DNA of 64,000 nt, taken from NCBI GenBank assembly GCA_022592435.1, contig JABYQS010000064.1:62001-126000 (forward strand), written 5' to 3'. The position numbers were made by a program, and so were the translations under genes. Source of the stretch: Cerioporus squamosus (lineage: Eukaryota; Basidiomycota; Agaricomycetes; Polyporales; Polyporaceae). Shown piece after piece: positions 30,453 through 42,281 of the stretch; within the stretch, counting starts at the first letter, position 1; each line of letters opens with the position of its first letter. Below the pieces are notes generated by a model. It ran no database searches. It was not told the DNA's origin and saw only the letters and a list, made by a program, of their open reading frames with translations.

Positions 30453-32636
30453 CTATGGCGGCTGCGACGCACGCGACGGAGGTGAACTCATCTGCGACTG
30501 GTTGAACACCTTCAGCCACCCCTCGCCCATGTCGGACCGCAGCGCCTCGATTCGCGCCCGGAACGCGTCAGCCTCCCGGAATTGGCTGTCCTCCTCCCCC
30601 TTGCTCGGCTCGTACACTGACGCAGAGACGCGTGCTCGGCGAATCTGCGCCCGCGAGAGTGTGGAGGACTTCCGATGCGCGAGGGGCCTGTCTGGCATAG
30701 ACGGTGAGAAGGAGTCGGACGCGTCGGGTGAAGTCGACGATGGAGCGAACTCCGTCATGTGTCTGCTGTGTCGCGACTTTGGCTTCACCACGGCGGTGGG
30801 CTGTGCTGCGGGGACTGCAGCCGGTGCAGCGAACGAGGAAGGTGGGGGAGGTGCTTGGGTAGGAAGAGGTGCAGCGGGCTGCTGAGGGACCGTACTCCGC
30901 TTGACGGGGCTAACAGTCCTGGAGACAGCAGGTCGAGAACTGGCTTCGCTACTCTCTTGGCCACCATCCAGGTCAACGATGCGCTTGTTCTTCTTCTTTC
31001 GACCGCGCACGTGTCCTGCGGCCAGGTGTGGTGAGGCAGGATGTGATGCTGGGGAGGAAGTCGGAGAAGAATGTAGAGGGCTGCTCTGAGCAGGTGCGCT
31101 ACCGTTGATCTTCGATGGACTCCCGACAGCGACGACGGGTGGGGAGACAGCGACGGATTGGGGTCGTGAGGAGGTCATTTGCTCGGGAGGAGGGGAAGTG
31201 AGGTACCGCTTCTCGTAGAATCCAGGAGGTGATCCGTCCAACAGGATCTTCTTCTTCTCCTTCCAGAAGTAGTCAAAGCAGCGTATCCGATATCCCTCCT
31301 CGATCTCCACCAACGGGTTGCCCTCAACCGAAACCTCCACGATGTTGGGTAGGGTGGCGAGCCGCCCGACCTCTGCGCTCTCTTCAATAAGATTATGGCG
31401 AAGATCAACGCGTTCCAGCGCATATAGTCGCTCGAGACCGCATATTGACTCCAAGCGATTGCGGGAGAGATTCAGGGTCAGGACGCCGCCGAGATTGGTG
31501 TAGATGCCCAGCACAGAGTCGATCATGTTGTCGGAGAGATCGAGGTAAATGAGATTATAGAGAGCTGATAAACCCGGAGGGACAGACACGAGGAGGTTGG
31601 AGGAGAGATCGAGGTGCGATAGCGATGTGAGGTATGGCAGGAAAGATGTCGGAAGGAAGGTGAGGGCGTTGTCGGCCAGGGAAAGGTGTCGCAAGAATGC
31701 CCATTTGAACGACGGGAGAGCGTTAGAGGAAAGAGGCCTTGGCGTGTCTGGAGATGAGGGGGGTGCATCCGCGTCTTCTTCTGCATCCTCGTTACCCTCC
31801 GGAACGGATTCGGGCAACTGGGAGCTGTGGAAGGACGACTGTCGCGAGACGCCACGCGACAGCTTCCGGGACTTCAGGGAACTCACCCGACCCTCTCGCC
31901 GCGCCTGGTCATCCTTCACGGCAGCGATAAAGATATCGGACACATCCTCCAACCCACTCCGCTTCACCGTCAGGCTCCGCAAGCTCTCCGCTAGCCTGTC
32001 CCATCCGAGCAACGTGCGGGGGTCTATGTCCGTGCATTGAAGGCTCTGCAAGTTCTTGAACGCGTCCAACGGGAGCGCGTTCTCGTTCGGGCTCTCATTC
32101 GCGAACTCCGCAATGAGCTTCGCTTCTGGTGCGTGGAGTGCGAGCGCGGGGAGCTTGGTGAAGCTACTGAAGATGTACTTCAGCTCGGAGTCGAGGCTAG
32201 GTGGAGCGGGCCGGAACCATCCCGCCCCCAGTGATAGTCGGGAGACGGCGGAGAGCGAGGAGCGCAGGGATACAAAAGAGAGCGAGTCGGATCTATCGCC
32301 GTCGGTGGGAAGCTGGATGTAATTCATGGGGCGCGCCGGACTGTCCACTTTGGTGTCGAGGGACCCGACGTCGAGGCCAAGGGCCTCTATGCGCATGAGG
32401 AGGTAGAAGAGGTGGTGGTAGTCGAATGCGAGCACGACGGGCTTCGCATTGGAGACGGCAGAGGGATCCGAGGAGAACCAGCCAAGGGGATTGAGTACAG
32501 ATACCTCGGATGACTGAGAAGCCTTCGTCCGCCGTCGGCGAACCCGCACCGCGGCTGCCAGACCAGCTTCGTGTGTGCGGATGAACTCCGCTATGCGTCG
32601 CACGTACTCGTCGCCCGGCTCAGTTTCGAGAGTCAT
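30453..32636 (-). CDS. Leucine-rich repeat protein (nischarin-like LRR block), intronless
   Basis: A single 727-codon frame starting at ATG 32636. The N-terminal 250 residues contain a conserved-looking block (PVVLAFDYHHLFYLLMRIE) and a Ser-rich region. Five to six SDS22/nischarin-type LRRs occupy about residues 310-450 (HLDLSSNLLVSVPPGL, YLDLSDNMID, TLNLSRNRLE, RVDLRHNLIE), closed by an LRR cap of the type NPLVEIEEGYRIRCFDYF. The C-terminal 230 residues are disordered and Ser/Pro-rich with a basic RGRKKKNKR cluster. LRR proteins of this type usually act as scaffolds in polarity or septation signalling. The partner here is unknown. The lack of introns is unusual for this window. Confidence 0.8.
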   Translation of the reverse strand: MTLETEPGDEYVRRIAEFIRTHEAGLAAAVRVRRRRTKASQSSEVSVLNPLGWFSSDPSAVSNAKPVVLAFDYHHLFYLLMRIEALGLDVGSLDTKVDSPARPMNYIQLPTDGDRSDSLSFVSLRSSLSAVSRLSLGAGWFRPAPPSLDSELKYIFSSFTKLPALALHAPEAKLIAEFANESPNENALPLDAFKNLQSLQCTDIDPRTLLGWDRLAESLRSLTVKRSGLEDVSDIFIAAVKDDQARREGRVSSLKSRKLSRGVSRQSSFHSSQLPESVPEGNEDAEEDADAPPSSPDTPRPLSSNALPSFKWAFLRHLSLADNALTFLPTSFLPYLTSLSHLDLSSNLLVSVPPGLSALYNLIYLDLSDNMIDSVLGIYTNLGGVLTLNLSRNRLESICGLERLYALERVDLRHNLIEESAEVGRLATLPNIVEVSVEGNPLVEIEEGYRIRCFDYFWKEKKKILLDGSPPGFYEKRYLTSPPPEQMTSSRPQSVAVSPPVVAVGSPSKINGSAPAQSSPLHSSPTSSPASHPASPHLAAGHVRGRKKKNKRIVDLDGGQESSEASSRPAVSRTVSPVKRSTVPQQPAAPLPTQAPPPPSSFAAPAAVPAAQPTAVVKPKSRHSRHMTEFAPSSTSPDASDSFSPSMPDRPLAHRKSSTLSRAQIRRARVSASVYEPSKGEEDSQFREADAFRARIEALRSDMGEGWLKVFNQSQMSSPPSRASQPP

Positions 32637-33186
32637 CGTGGTGGTAGCAGGAAGAGATGGAGCAAGTCGTGCAACGTGAAGAAGCTCCGAGAGGCGTGCG
32701 GCCTAGGGCAGCTGGCTAATTCCGGGGGCGTGCAGTGACGCCTGGGGGAGTAGGATGAGCCATTCAGGCGAGGCTCAAAAGTCTGTACACGCACCTGTGC
32801 CCGACACCTCGATACTCGAGCACGATGCGGGAGACGGCGGCACCGGCGGCGTTGGCAGACACGACGAGCGGGGCCTGATGATACACTGGCGCAGTGGTAT
32901 GAGCCATGCAGTCGACCCTCCCTAACAAACGCACGCACCTGCGCCCTTGATGCCCCTGTACTCGAGCACGACGCGGGAGACGGCGACAACGATGGCCGAC
33001 ACGACGAGGGGGCTAAAGCAGGACGTAATGGTCGGGAACAAGCCCAAATATGGCATACCGCGCTCCGCCACCCCGGACCCGAGAAGCACGCAGCACGTGA
33101 GCGGGACGCGTCAGTGCGCTTAGCGCCTGGGTTATTGGCCTTCATCCCAGGCTATCTCTCCTTCTACTTGCCTCCATCTGCTCGCC
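32637..33186. other. Intergenic region between LRR gene and RAD23
   Basis: About 550 bp. It holds a short candidate minus-strand gene at 32764-33056 built from a duplicated segment, and the promoters of the LRR and RAD23 genes, which diverge. Confidence 0.45.
32764..33056 (-). CDS. Candidate small membrane peptide with a duplicated hydrophobic exon
   Basis: The exon starting at ATG 33056 encodes a hydrophobic segment (SPLVVSAIVVAVSRVVLEYR). After a short GTGCGT...AG intron, a second exon encodes a near copy (APLVVSANAAGAAVSRIVLE), then stops at 32764-32766. The two segments are also similar at DNA level, so this is an exon-sized tandem duplication. The peptide of about 75 aa has no homologue that I recognise. 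It could be a decayed fragment of a larger membrane protein rather than a gene. Confidence 0.25.
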
Positions 33187-34662
33187 ATGAAAATCACCGT
33201 GAAAACACTACAGCAGAAGGTCTTCCAGGTGTGAACATATACGCTTCACTTTACGTGTAGGTCTCAACGTCGTGGATCGTTGCAGATCGATGCCGAGGGC
33301 AGCGACACTGTCGGAGACCTGAAGAAGAAGATCCAGGAGGCCCAGGGTCATGCAGTCGAGAGCCAGAAGTTGATCTATTCCGGTGAGTTCCTGCAGGGCT
33401 CCACGCGTGAAGAAACTCTCACCTGCTCGCAGGTAAAGTGTTGCCGGACTCGAAGACGGTGGAATCTTGTGAGATCAAGGAGAAGGACTTCCTTGTGCTT
33501 ATGGTCTCAAAGGTGCGTCTTGTCCGGTCGGTCGTGTCTCTCCAATACCTCAATATTTGTCTATACGACCAGCCGAAGCCATCTCCCGCCACTCCTGCCG
33601 CTTCGTCAAGTGCGACCCCTGCCGCAACCACCGCGCCACCGGCAGCTCCTGCCGCTGCTGCTGAGACACCCGCTGCTGCACCGGCTGCCGCACCTCAACC
33701 TCCCAATGCACCCATCCTTACTCCCGCCCAGGCTGCTCCCGTGCAGCCCAGCGAGCCGCGCGCTTTCGGCGATACGAGCTCCTTCCTCACCGGAGAGGAA
33801 CTGCAATCGACAATCCAGAACATGATAGAGATGGGTTTCGAGCGGGAGCAGGTCATGCGTGCCCTGCGGGCTAGCTTCAACAACCCCGACCGCGCGGTTG
33901 AATATCTGTTCAATGTACGTCCATGCATTTACTACTCGCCTCCCACTTCCGCTGGTACTTATCGGCGCATTCATCGGCTGTAGGGTATCCCTGCCCACCT
34001 GGACCAAGTGGCTGCTGGGACTGCTGCTGCTGCGCCGGCACCCGCGGCCCAGCCTGCAGCGCCCGCTGCTCAGCCTGCAGCGCCTGCTCCTGCCGCTGCT
34101 GCACCCGCCGCTCAACCCGCCCAGCCGGCTGCTGCGCAACCCCAGAACTTGTTCCAGCTTGCTCAACAGCAGCAACAGCAACAGCAGGGTGGCGTCGGTG
34201 GCGGTATCCCCGGACTGGGAGGTGCGGGTGGAGGTGGCGCGAACTTGGCGGCTCTGGCCAACCACCCGCAAATCCAGCAGCTCCGCGAGATCCTGGCACA
34301 AAACCCACAGCTCGCGCAGCCGCTCATCCAGGAGCTCGCGCGCAACAACCCCGGATTGGCGCAGCAGATGGCAGCAGATCCCGAGGCTTTGCTGCAACTC
34401 CTCGGCGGCATGGAGGACGATGAGGAGGGTGGCGGCCTCCCTCCGGGCGCGCAAGTTATCCAGGTTACGGAGGAAGAGCGGGCTGCGATCGAGCGAGTAA
34501 GTACCCCCTCCCACGTTCATATGGCTTGGAATTGACGAACGATTGAAGTTGGAGGCGCTTGGTTTCCCGCGGCAAGCTGTGATCGAGGCGTACTTTGCGT
34601 GCGACAAGAACGAAGAGATGGCCGCGAATTACCTGTTCGACAGTAACTTCGAGGATTCATGA
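33187..34662 (+). CDS. RAD23: RAD23, ubiquitin receptor and nucleotide excision repair factor
   Basis: Six exons in phase: 33187-33228, 33286-33382, 33433-33512, 33573-33914, 33984-34496 and 34549-34662 (395 aa, normal for the family). The order is diagnostic: a ubiquitin-like domain at 1-75 ([19 protein letters not shown]), an Ala/Pro linker, UBA1 at about 140-180 ([20 protein letters not shown]), a second low-complexity Ala/Pro/Gln linker, an XPC-binding STI1-like segment at about 280-335 ([20 protein letters not shown]), and UBA2 in the last 45 residues ([20 protein letters not shown]). The UBL docks on the proteasome, the UBAs bind ubiquitin chains, and the XPC-binding part stabilises the RAD4/XPC damage sensor. 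Confidence 0.97.
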
Positions 34663-35012
34663 GGCAGTTCGGACGACCTGGGCTTTGTACGTGCGAGCGA
34701 GGATCATACAGTCGACTATGTAGCTATTCCCCCGTGTATCATTGTTTCTAGCGAGGCCGCAGTGTAGTGAGTGTCGTTGATGATTATGCATTGAAGTATC
34801 GACGGAGGCACGGAAGCCGGCAGCGGCGACGGCTGCATTTGGCGAGGAGGTGGCCTGATGCGGTGGCCGGGGTCTCCACGTGGCCGACGCTAGGCGTGTT
34901 TGCAGCTGGGCCGCTGTTGGACGCGCCGCGCGAACCTGTTTGACTCTCTTCCCGTTCCTCCTCACACTCCCACCTCCCGTCGTTCGTTACCTTCTGCAAT
35001 CCGCCGCCAGCC
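34663..35012. other. Intergenic region between RAD23 and ARF6
   Basis: 350 bp holding the RAD23 3' flank and the ARF6 promoter. A pyrimidine-rich stretch (about 34940-34985) precedes the ARF6 start, as is common at fungal transcription starts. No gene seen. Confidence 0.5.
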
Positions 35013-35899
<887 letters not shown>

Positions 35900-36555
35900 G
35901 ATGCTCGCGCAACGACTCACTTCTGGAAATTCGGCCGGGTTCCCATCCATTCTGCTCTATACCCTCACACGTCTCTGGAGATCTCGTCCATGTAACGGCC
36001 CGCATGACGCACGCACGACGCACGACGGACATACTGGTCCACACGTTTTCAGCCGCTGTCTCTCTACCCGTTAGCTGCCTCTAGTACTTACCTCTTTGTT
36101 TTCTTCTTCGTGTTCATGTGTGTTACCCCGTTCACTCCCGAGATACACCTGTATTCACACTTTAATGGATAGGCTGCTGCCCGCTTCGCTCGCGTTCTCC
36201 GTCCGGTACTGTCTCGTCTGTCAGCTAGCTAGCGTCTCTAGGTCCACATTTGTGCTCTACCACTTCCTGTCACTTCTCAAATACACAGCAGCGGAGCTTT
36301 CGGGTTGCAACATTGCGTGTCCGAGTCCGAGTCTGGCCGAGCCCCGTCCACTCCTCAAGCGAGAATTATCGGCGCAGAATGCGTTTCAAATACCGTTACA
36401 TAACCGTCGGACAGTGGGAGGCTTGCTCACAATGACGCCTTCGTTGGGAGACTCGTCCTCGGCCACTGAAAAGGCGGCCGTTTCTGTCTGTCTCCAGCAA
36501 TAAATCCTTCCTAACCGTGCGGTCTGCGTGCAACGCTTTCTTCCCTCCCACCACC
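35900..36555. other. Intergenic region between ARF6 and the cysteine-synthase gene
   Basis: About 655 bp, strongly C/T-rich on the plus strand, with no believable ORF. It should hold the ARF6 3' untranslated region and the promoter of the next gene. Confidence 0.5.
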
Positions 36556-37962
36556 ATGTCTATCTCTGCCGCGTTTCGAGCACGCGCCAAGCCGCTTGCT
36601 CGCGCATTTACCTCGCGCGTCGTCGACGGGTTCGTTGGTGGTGTCGGGAACACACCGCTGGTACGTCTTCCGACGACCGTGCTAGTTGGGCATGGTCCGT
36701 AGCTCACGGTTGCACCAACGTCCCATACAGATCCGGCTCGAGAAGCTATCACGGCTGACGGGGTGTGATATTGTCGCGAAGAGCGAGCTGCAAAACCCCG
36801 GAGGAAGCGTGAAGGACCGTGCTGCCCTTGGAGTCATCCGGGATGCTGAACAGCGAGGTCTGTGAGTACTCGCCCTCATGTCTTGCCTGAGAAGTGCGGC
36901 GATGAACCGAAGAGGACAGTCTGAAGCCTGGCGGGACGGTCGTCGAGGGTACGGCAGGGAACACGGGTATCGGGCTCGCACATGTCTGCAGAGCACGAGG
37001 ATACCGCTGCGTGATCTTCATGCCCAACACTCAGGTGCGCCTCTACAGACGTTTCCAACCCATGTCCAACATCCCTCATGTGCATGTCAACAGAGCCAAG
37101 AGAAGATCGACCTCCTGCGCATGCTCGGTGCAGAGGTGTACCCCGTGCCCGCGGTTGCCTACGAGGACCCGAAGAACTACAACCACCAGGCGCGCGACTT
37201 CGCCAAGGACCTACCCAACGCGATCTGGACGGACCAGTTCGACAACACCGCGAACGCGGAGGCGCACTACCGCTCCACAGGCCCGGAGATCTGGGAGCAG
37301 ACGCAGGGAAAGGTGGACGCGTTCATCTGCGCGACGGGCACGGGGGGCACGCTCGCGGGTGTCGGGCGCGCGCTGAAGGAGAAGAGCGACGGCAGGACGC
37401 AGGTGTGGCTTGCGGACCCGCCAGGGAGCGTCCTCGCGAGTTACGTTTCCAGCGGCGGGAAGCTCAAGGAGCGTAGCGGCGGGTCTATCACGGAAGGTGC
37501 GGCGCTTTGCGCAGTTTCGGTCTCGCTGTCGCAGCTGAAGCTGAGGATGTGCTTGTTCTGCAGGTATCGGGCAGGGCCGTATCACGAACAACCTTGGGAC
37601 CTTCGTGAAGCAGCTTGACGGCGCTCTGCACATACCGGACCAGAAGACCATCGCCATGCTCTACGATCTGTTGGACACCGAAGGCCTTTACTTGGGCGCA
37701 AGTTCTGCCCTCAACGTCGTAGCTGCTGTGGAACTTGCACAGAAACTCGGACCTGGTACGTGCTCCATCAGTGAAGCTACGCTGAGCTGTAAAGCTAACG
37801 TCCGCAATATTGTCCGCGTACATAGGTAAGACCGTCGCCACCATACTTTGCGATGGCGCATATCGCTACCAGAGTCGGCTATTCTCAAAGAAGTGGTTAA
37901 AGGCGAAGGCTTTGGAGGACTCGATACCAGAACATTTACAGAAGTACGCTGTACTAGATTGA
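36556..37962 (+). CDS. Cysteine synthase-like PLP enzyme, probably mitochondrial (Mcy1/YGR012W type)
   Basis: Starts at ATG 36556 with an Arg/Ala-rich presequence ([20 protein letters not shown]) typical of mitochondrial import and ends at TGA 37960-37962; about six exons. The fold type II PLP signature is complete: NTPLIRLEKL, the PLP lysine in [11 protein letters not shown], the substrate loop [10 protein letters not shown] and the phosphate-binding [10 protein letters not shown], with an ITNNLGTF segment and C-terminal [12 protein letters not shown]. The family normally makes cysteine from O-acetylserine and sulfide. This subgroup, with the [13 protein letters not shown] tail, corresponds to the yeast outer-mitochondrial protein Mcy1, whose physiological substrate is less clear. 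Confidence 0.88.
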
Positions 37963-38054
37963 GTCGCCTTGCCATCAGTGGTGCGGTTTGTCCGCCGTGC
38001 TTGGGTCCGTGTCTACAGTCGGTATATCATTGTCAGGAGGTTCAATTGATTCCA

Positions 38055-38125
38055 ACACTGATGGTGAAACGGTATCATGCTTGCCTTCCAAGCAAGCGGC
38101 GTGGGTTCGACTCCCGCTCAGTGTA
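38055..38125 (+). tRNA. tRNA-Gly(TCC): tRNA-Gly (anticodon UCC)
   Basis: 71 nt, no intron. The acceptor stem ACACTGA (38055-38061) pairs perfectly with TCAGTGT (38118-38124), with discriminator A. The anticodon stem CTTGC/GCAAG (38080-38084 and 38092-38096) encloses the loop CTTCCAA with anticodon TCC at 38087-38089. The T arm GTGGG-TTCGACT-CCCGC carries the B box GGTTCGACTCC; the D arm with TGGTGAAACGGTATC supplies the A box. It lies only about 90 bp after the stop codon of the cysteine-synthase gene, probably inside or next to its 3' untranslated region. Confidence 0.96.
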
Positions 38126-38147
38126 CTTTGTGTTCCTCAAGCAACAC

Positions 38148-38152
38148 TTTTT
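38148..38152 (+). terminator. Pol III terminator of tRNA-Gly
   Basis: A run of five T residues 22 nt after the tRNA end, the standard RNA polymerase III stop. Confidence 0.7.
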
Positions 38153-38270
38153 GCTCTCGTACACAGCGCTTGGAAACTATAGTGAAGGAGGTAGATGATT
38201 AGCTGAGGCGAGGCATGTGCATCATGTCACTACAGCTATTACTCCAGCTACGAAAACGCCGGTGATGCAT

Positions 38271-40546
38271 CTAACTAACCACTTCTTTTCGACGTTGACT
38301 CAGCTCCATCTCCAATGCCTGCACCTCATCCTGGAGTTCCTCCACCTCTACCTTCCTCTTTGCGACCAGCCCCTCCAACCCAGCACAAGCTGCCTCAGAC
38401 ACAACCACAACATGCTCCTCCATGGTCTGCGACAGCGTACCCTACACTTCGGTGTCAGCAATGCAACACGAGTCCCCGGGAAAACGGATGCTGACCTTCA
38501 GATCCCTCTCAAGACCCTCCCCGATCCGATCCCAGTTCTTCCACCACCGCCTCTTCGCCTTCTCCCAGCGGCCGACAGCCCACCGCACGCCCACGGCAGC
38601 ACTCAGCATCCCAACGCCTAGCGCAGTCTCCGTGCTCATCCGATGTCGATCAGGCCGCTGAACAGCTGCAGCTCCGTCGCCCACCCTGCCCAGGCGATCC
38701 CGAAGCCGCCGAGGACGCTCCCGCTCATGTCCACGACGGCGCGCTGTGCGGAGGCGTGCAGGCGTTCGGTGGGGAAGCCAAGCTGGCTCTGGCGAGCGTG
38801 CAGGGGGCTGGTAAGCGCGGTCGCTGTGATGGGGTACGAGGGCGCCGACGCAATGCGGGCCAGGGTGTTGTGGAGGACGGGGGAGTGGTAAGCCGAAGCC
38901 GGTTTGAATGAACGGCAGAGCGAGTTCGCTGCTTCCGCGAATGAGGACTGTAGGGCTGCTAGCCGTCCTGCGTGGAATACAAGCTACGTGCAATCCTATC
39001 AGCTGCTACCGTAGCGGAGATGATGCCGCGGGAAGGACAGACCTTGCGCTCGAGGTCGCGACACCAGGCGCGGTCGACAGCAGCCATGACGACTTCGCGG
39101 ACGTCGTCGACCCTCCAGAACAGCTTGTACCACTGCAATGCGTCCATAGTAGGTTGCACGCTCTTCTTCGCCTGCGCAACTGCCTTCGCGATCTCATCTC
39201 CGTCCTTGCCTTCCGCGCCGAACACCTCGAGGTGAACCTTTGCCTTCGCCTCCTCCATCTGGCCGCGCAGAGCACTCTTGGCCGTAAGCACCGCGTCCGC
39301 CTCGAGTTCGGCCTTACGCAAAACTGCACGGGAGGTCGCGAGTGCGTCTTTGATCAATGCGCGGCCGGTCTGTGCGTGCACTGCGACGACTCTTGCGGAG
39401 GGAGGCACGCTGGTAGAGTCGTGCGAAAGCAGCTCCTTCACGGCGTGGGTGATGCTCGAGATGTTCGACCCCGAGAAATCGTCCTGGTACCGTTGTACGG
39501 CGAGAGGTGAAGCTACGCCGCTGTCGAGCATCTCGAGCCCGTGCAGCGCTCTTGCAGGGTCCACGAAGACGATGCGTACATTCCCTAGTGAGGCCAGACC
39601 CCCTCCCTGATGGCCATGAGCAGCAGTGGCAGGATGGGCCGGCGAAGGTGAGAGAATTGCAAGTACCGTGTTATCTCGCGATAGAGGAAGAGTAGGGTAT
39701 GTGGCAGTGGTAGCGACCGGCGTGGAAATGGGATTGCAGAGGATGATCGGAACGTCCGCCGTAAATAGGGCTTTTGCTAGCTCACGGTCAGGGAGCACAC
39801 CCGTTGCGGGTGACTTGAACTCGGTGACCTCTACTGGCACACCAAAGTTCTGCAACCATGAAGACTGGATGTAGACAACGTCTCCATCGGCAGACGGCGA
39901 AGTGCCGTACCTGTATGGTGTCAGCGAACGACACGAACGTTGATGAACTTGGGCACAAACGCACCGTATCGTGACACTGCGACTTCCCTCAGGCTGGGCT
40001 TTCCATCGAGAGCGGAGTGTCTGCTTCTGCTCGTCCGACACGAAGGGGTCCTCTAGGAGCGCGGTCACGAGCTCGTTCGCGCCAGCCATCCAGTCCGTTC
40101 CATAGACTGCACAATCCACGAATTAACACACACCGTGCCCCACCACAATGTTGAACTGAAGAATACCAAAATGCGAGACACGCACCTACAACCCTCACCC
40201 GATCCTTTTCCCGCTGCTCCGCCGAAGGCGTCAAGTGTTCATACACCTTCCCGAGCACCTCCTCCCAGAACCCCAGCGATTCTCTCGGCGGCACTTCCTG
40301 CGAGCCTGGCTTCGAGCTTGGGAGTATACGGGGAAGAAGCGAGGTTGCCTTGTGCAGCACGGTCAAGACGTGCGCTCGCTGCTCTTCATGCTTGCTCGTA
40401 GCTGCGGTCGAGGCGGCGCGCCGTATGGCCGCTGAGCCAGGTGCGCGATACCGCTGTGCGCAAGTCGCTCTTGCGAGAAAATGCGAGCTATGATGTTGTG
40501 CGGAGGAGCGAAGGAGGCCAGAAGATGAGGCCAGACATGTCGGCAT
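38271..40546 (-). CDS. Mitochondrial membrane protein, large helical (Mmc1-like, tentative)
   Basis: A multi-exon minus-strand gene from ATG 40546 to TAG 38271. The N-terminus is Arg/Ser/Ala-rich (HFLARATCAQRY...IRRAAST), a clear mitochondrial presequence. The middle reads WLQNFGVPVEVTEF and VPIILCNPIS, followed by long helices (RKAELEADAVLTAKSALRGQ). Near the C-terminus a Gly/Ala-rich pair of hydrophobic segments (GMLSAAVGVRWAVGRWEK) probably spans the inner membrane, and the last exon is a coiled coil (LVAKRKVEVEELQDEV). This layout fits fungal proteins annotated as Mmc1, a family of mitochondrial proteins; I name it only tentatively. The exact function is unknown. Confidence 0.6.
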
Positions 40547-40883
40547 GGATGAGAGTCGCGGTCATGTCAAGACGCGCTCGCATAACGTCAAGTTACCAAA
40601 GCCACCGACTCGGACTGGGCATGGATCAACTCAAACTACTCCGGGCTCTGGCTTACTGCACGCTAGCCATCAATGCGCATCATTCTCTCACCATCGCTGC
40701 AGACACAGTGGACTGCCCGAGCGAGAGTACTGGTATGTAGTACTTCGACGCTCACACTTAAACGTTTACTTAAGTCGGCTCGCTCCGCGTGGTGCAAAAA
40801 ACCAAAGCCAAGTGGGAAAGCTATAGTCCGACACCGTGAGTACCGATACACATTACATCCGCATAGAGTCATACTACCATAAG
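40547..40883. other. Intergenic region between the Mmc1-like and VanZ-like genes
   Basis: 337 bp, promoter of the Mmc1-like gene and 3' flank of the VanZ-like gene (both on the minus strand). No gene seen. Confidence 0.5.
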
Positions 40884-41825
40884 TTACTCCCCAGTGACCA
40901 CAATCTTCGGTGGAGGCGATGGAGGCGGTCCACCCGCAGTGCGAGGCTCGTCGTCTTCGCTCTCCTCTCCGATATCGAACAGCTCCTCTCGCTCGTCCCA
41001 GACGTCGGAGAGGCGGGTTGCCGCTTTGGGCGGCCCTGGTCGGCCGGACCGAGGCGACTTCGCACTGGTTGGCGTCCGAGGCGCGCTCGGCGGGTGATGG
41101 AGGGGCAGGAGCTGTGTTCCCCCGGGCTCCTCGTCGTCTTCTTCGTCGTCAGATGGTATTGATTCGGTGTCAAGCGGACGGTATAGGCGGGATATCTGGA
41201 AACCGACTGTCAGCCTGTGCTCAGGGCTGCGCAGGTAATCAGCAAATGCCGTACCTCGCGTCTATGTCTGTAGTATCGCTCGAGGTGGTAGGCAATGTAC
41301 AGTCCCAAGGTTGACCCCAGCAGGTTAGCCGCTACGTCGCCCACCTGGAACTCCTTGTACTATGGGTGAGGTTCAGTCAGGCGGTACGGCGCGCATGGTA
41401 CAGGGGGTTGACGCACCGGCAGCATTGACTGCACGAACTCGCTCATAATGCCGCCAAAGAAGAAGCAGACTATGCCGGTGAAGATGAGAGGAGCGCTGCG
41501 CCAGAACCATATCCGCCGTGCATCCCTATGAACGTGATTGGTAACGGGAGCTTGAGGAAAGCGTTGCGTGAGCGGGACGTCGGCCGACTTACTCTTCGAC
41601 ATCGAATATGAAGTAGAAGACCGCAGTGGCGGACCCCATGCAGAAGAAATGGAGCAACTTGTCATTGATGGGCAAGGAGTGTGCAAAGTTGGTGAACCCC
41701 AGGAAAGCTAGGGACAGGAGGATCAAGCAAGTGAAGAGCAGGAACCACTAGACACGGGTTCGGTGAGGGACTAGGGAGAGGAGTGATATTCTGCTTGAAC
41801 GCACTGGTCGCAGCCGTATGGGCAT
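40884..41825 (-). CDS. VanZ-like membrane protein
   Basis: Starts at ATG 41825 (short first exon MPIRLRP), intron, exon 2 from 41747, ends at TAA 40884. The order of segments is that of the VanZ-like family: a first helix WFLLFTCLILLSLAFLGFTN, then SLPINDKLLHFFCMGSATA with the conserved D-K-x-L-H-F, a helix FTGIVCFFFGG, MSEFVQSMLPYKEFQVGDV with the conserved E-x2-Q...R/K...D and a last helix NLLGSTLGLYIAYHLE. The 90-residue C-terminal tail is cytosolic, acidic and Pro/Ser-rich. VanZ itself confers teicoplanin tolerance in bacteria; the role of the fungal homologues is unknown and antibiotic resistance should not be inferred. Confidence 0.78.
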
Positions 41826-42281
41826 GTCATATTTTGGAATGTGAAAGTGGTGCGAACGCATGACAGCCTTGTTCATCCTCCGCAGGGCCTTGCGGGAGGT
41901 GCGGGAGGTGCGGGTCCATAATGGCTCGGTTGACGTCGAGTCCGGAAGTCCTATCATTGCTGAACCGCTTTGCGGCTAGAGTTTAGTCGGTAAGTCCTGT
42001 CCTTGGTGAGTAGGATGCTGTAGGATGCAGCGAAGAGAGTGGATTCTGTGGACCAGGAATTGCGGGGAGAAGAGGATGAAGCAATGGGCGGGTCGGGACG
42101 CTGGCTCGGACTCGGACTTGCCTCGGCAGTAATAAGTATGGGTTAGGGCTGACGTTATTATCCGGAATAAGCGCAATCATAAGCGTTACTTTTCTTGGTC
42201 GGAAAGATCAATCTAATCAGATAAAAACCAAAGCACAACGTCATAAACGGTTCCCCGCACAACCTCCGGCATGGCAATCAT
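41826..42281. promoter_or_regulatory. Divergent promoter region of VanZ-like and RraA-like genes
   Basis: 456 bp between two divergent start codons. No clear motifs; no gene seen. Confidence 0.45.

Noticed and set aside
33606..34607. A 333-codon open frame on the minus strand
   Set aside because: Antisense to the low-complexity Ala/Pro/Gln exons of RAD23, so it is a composition effect.
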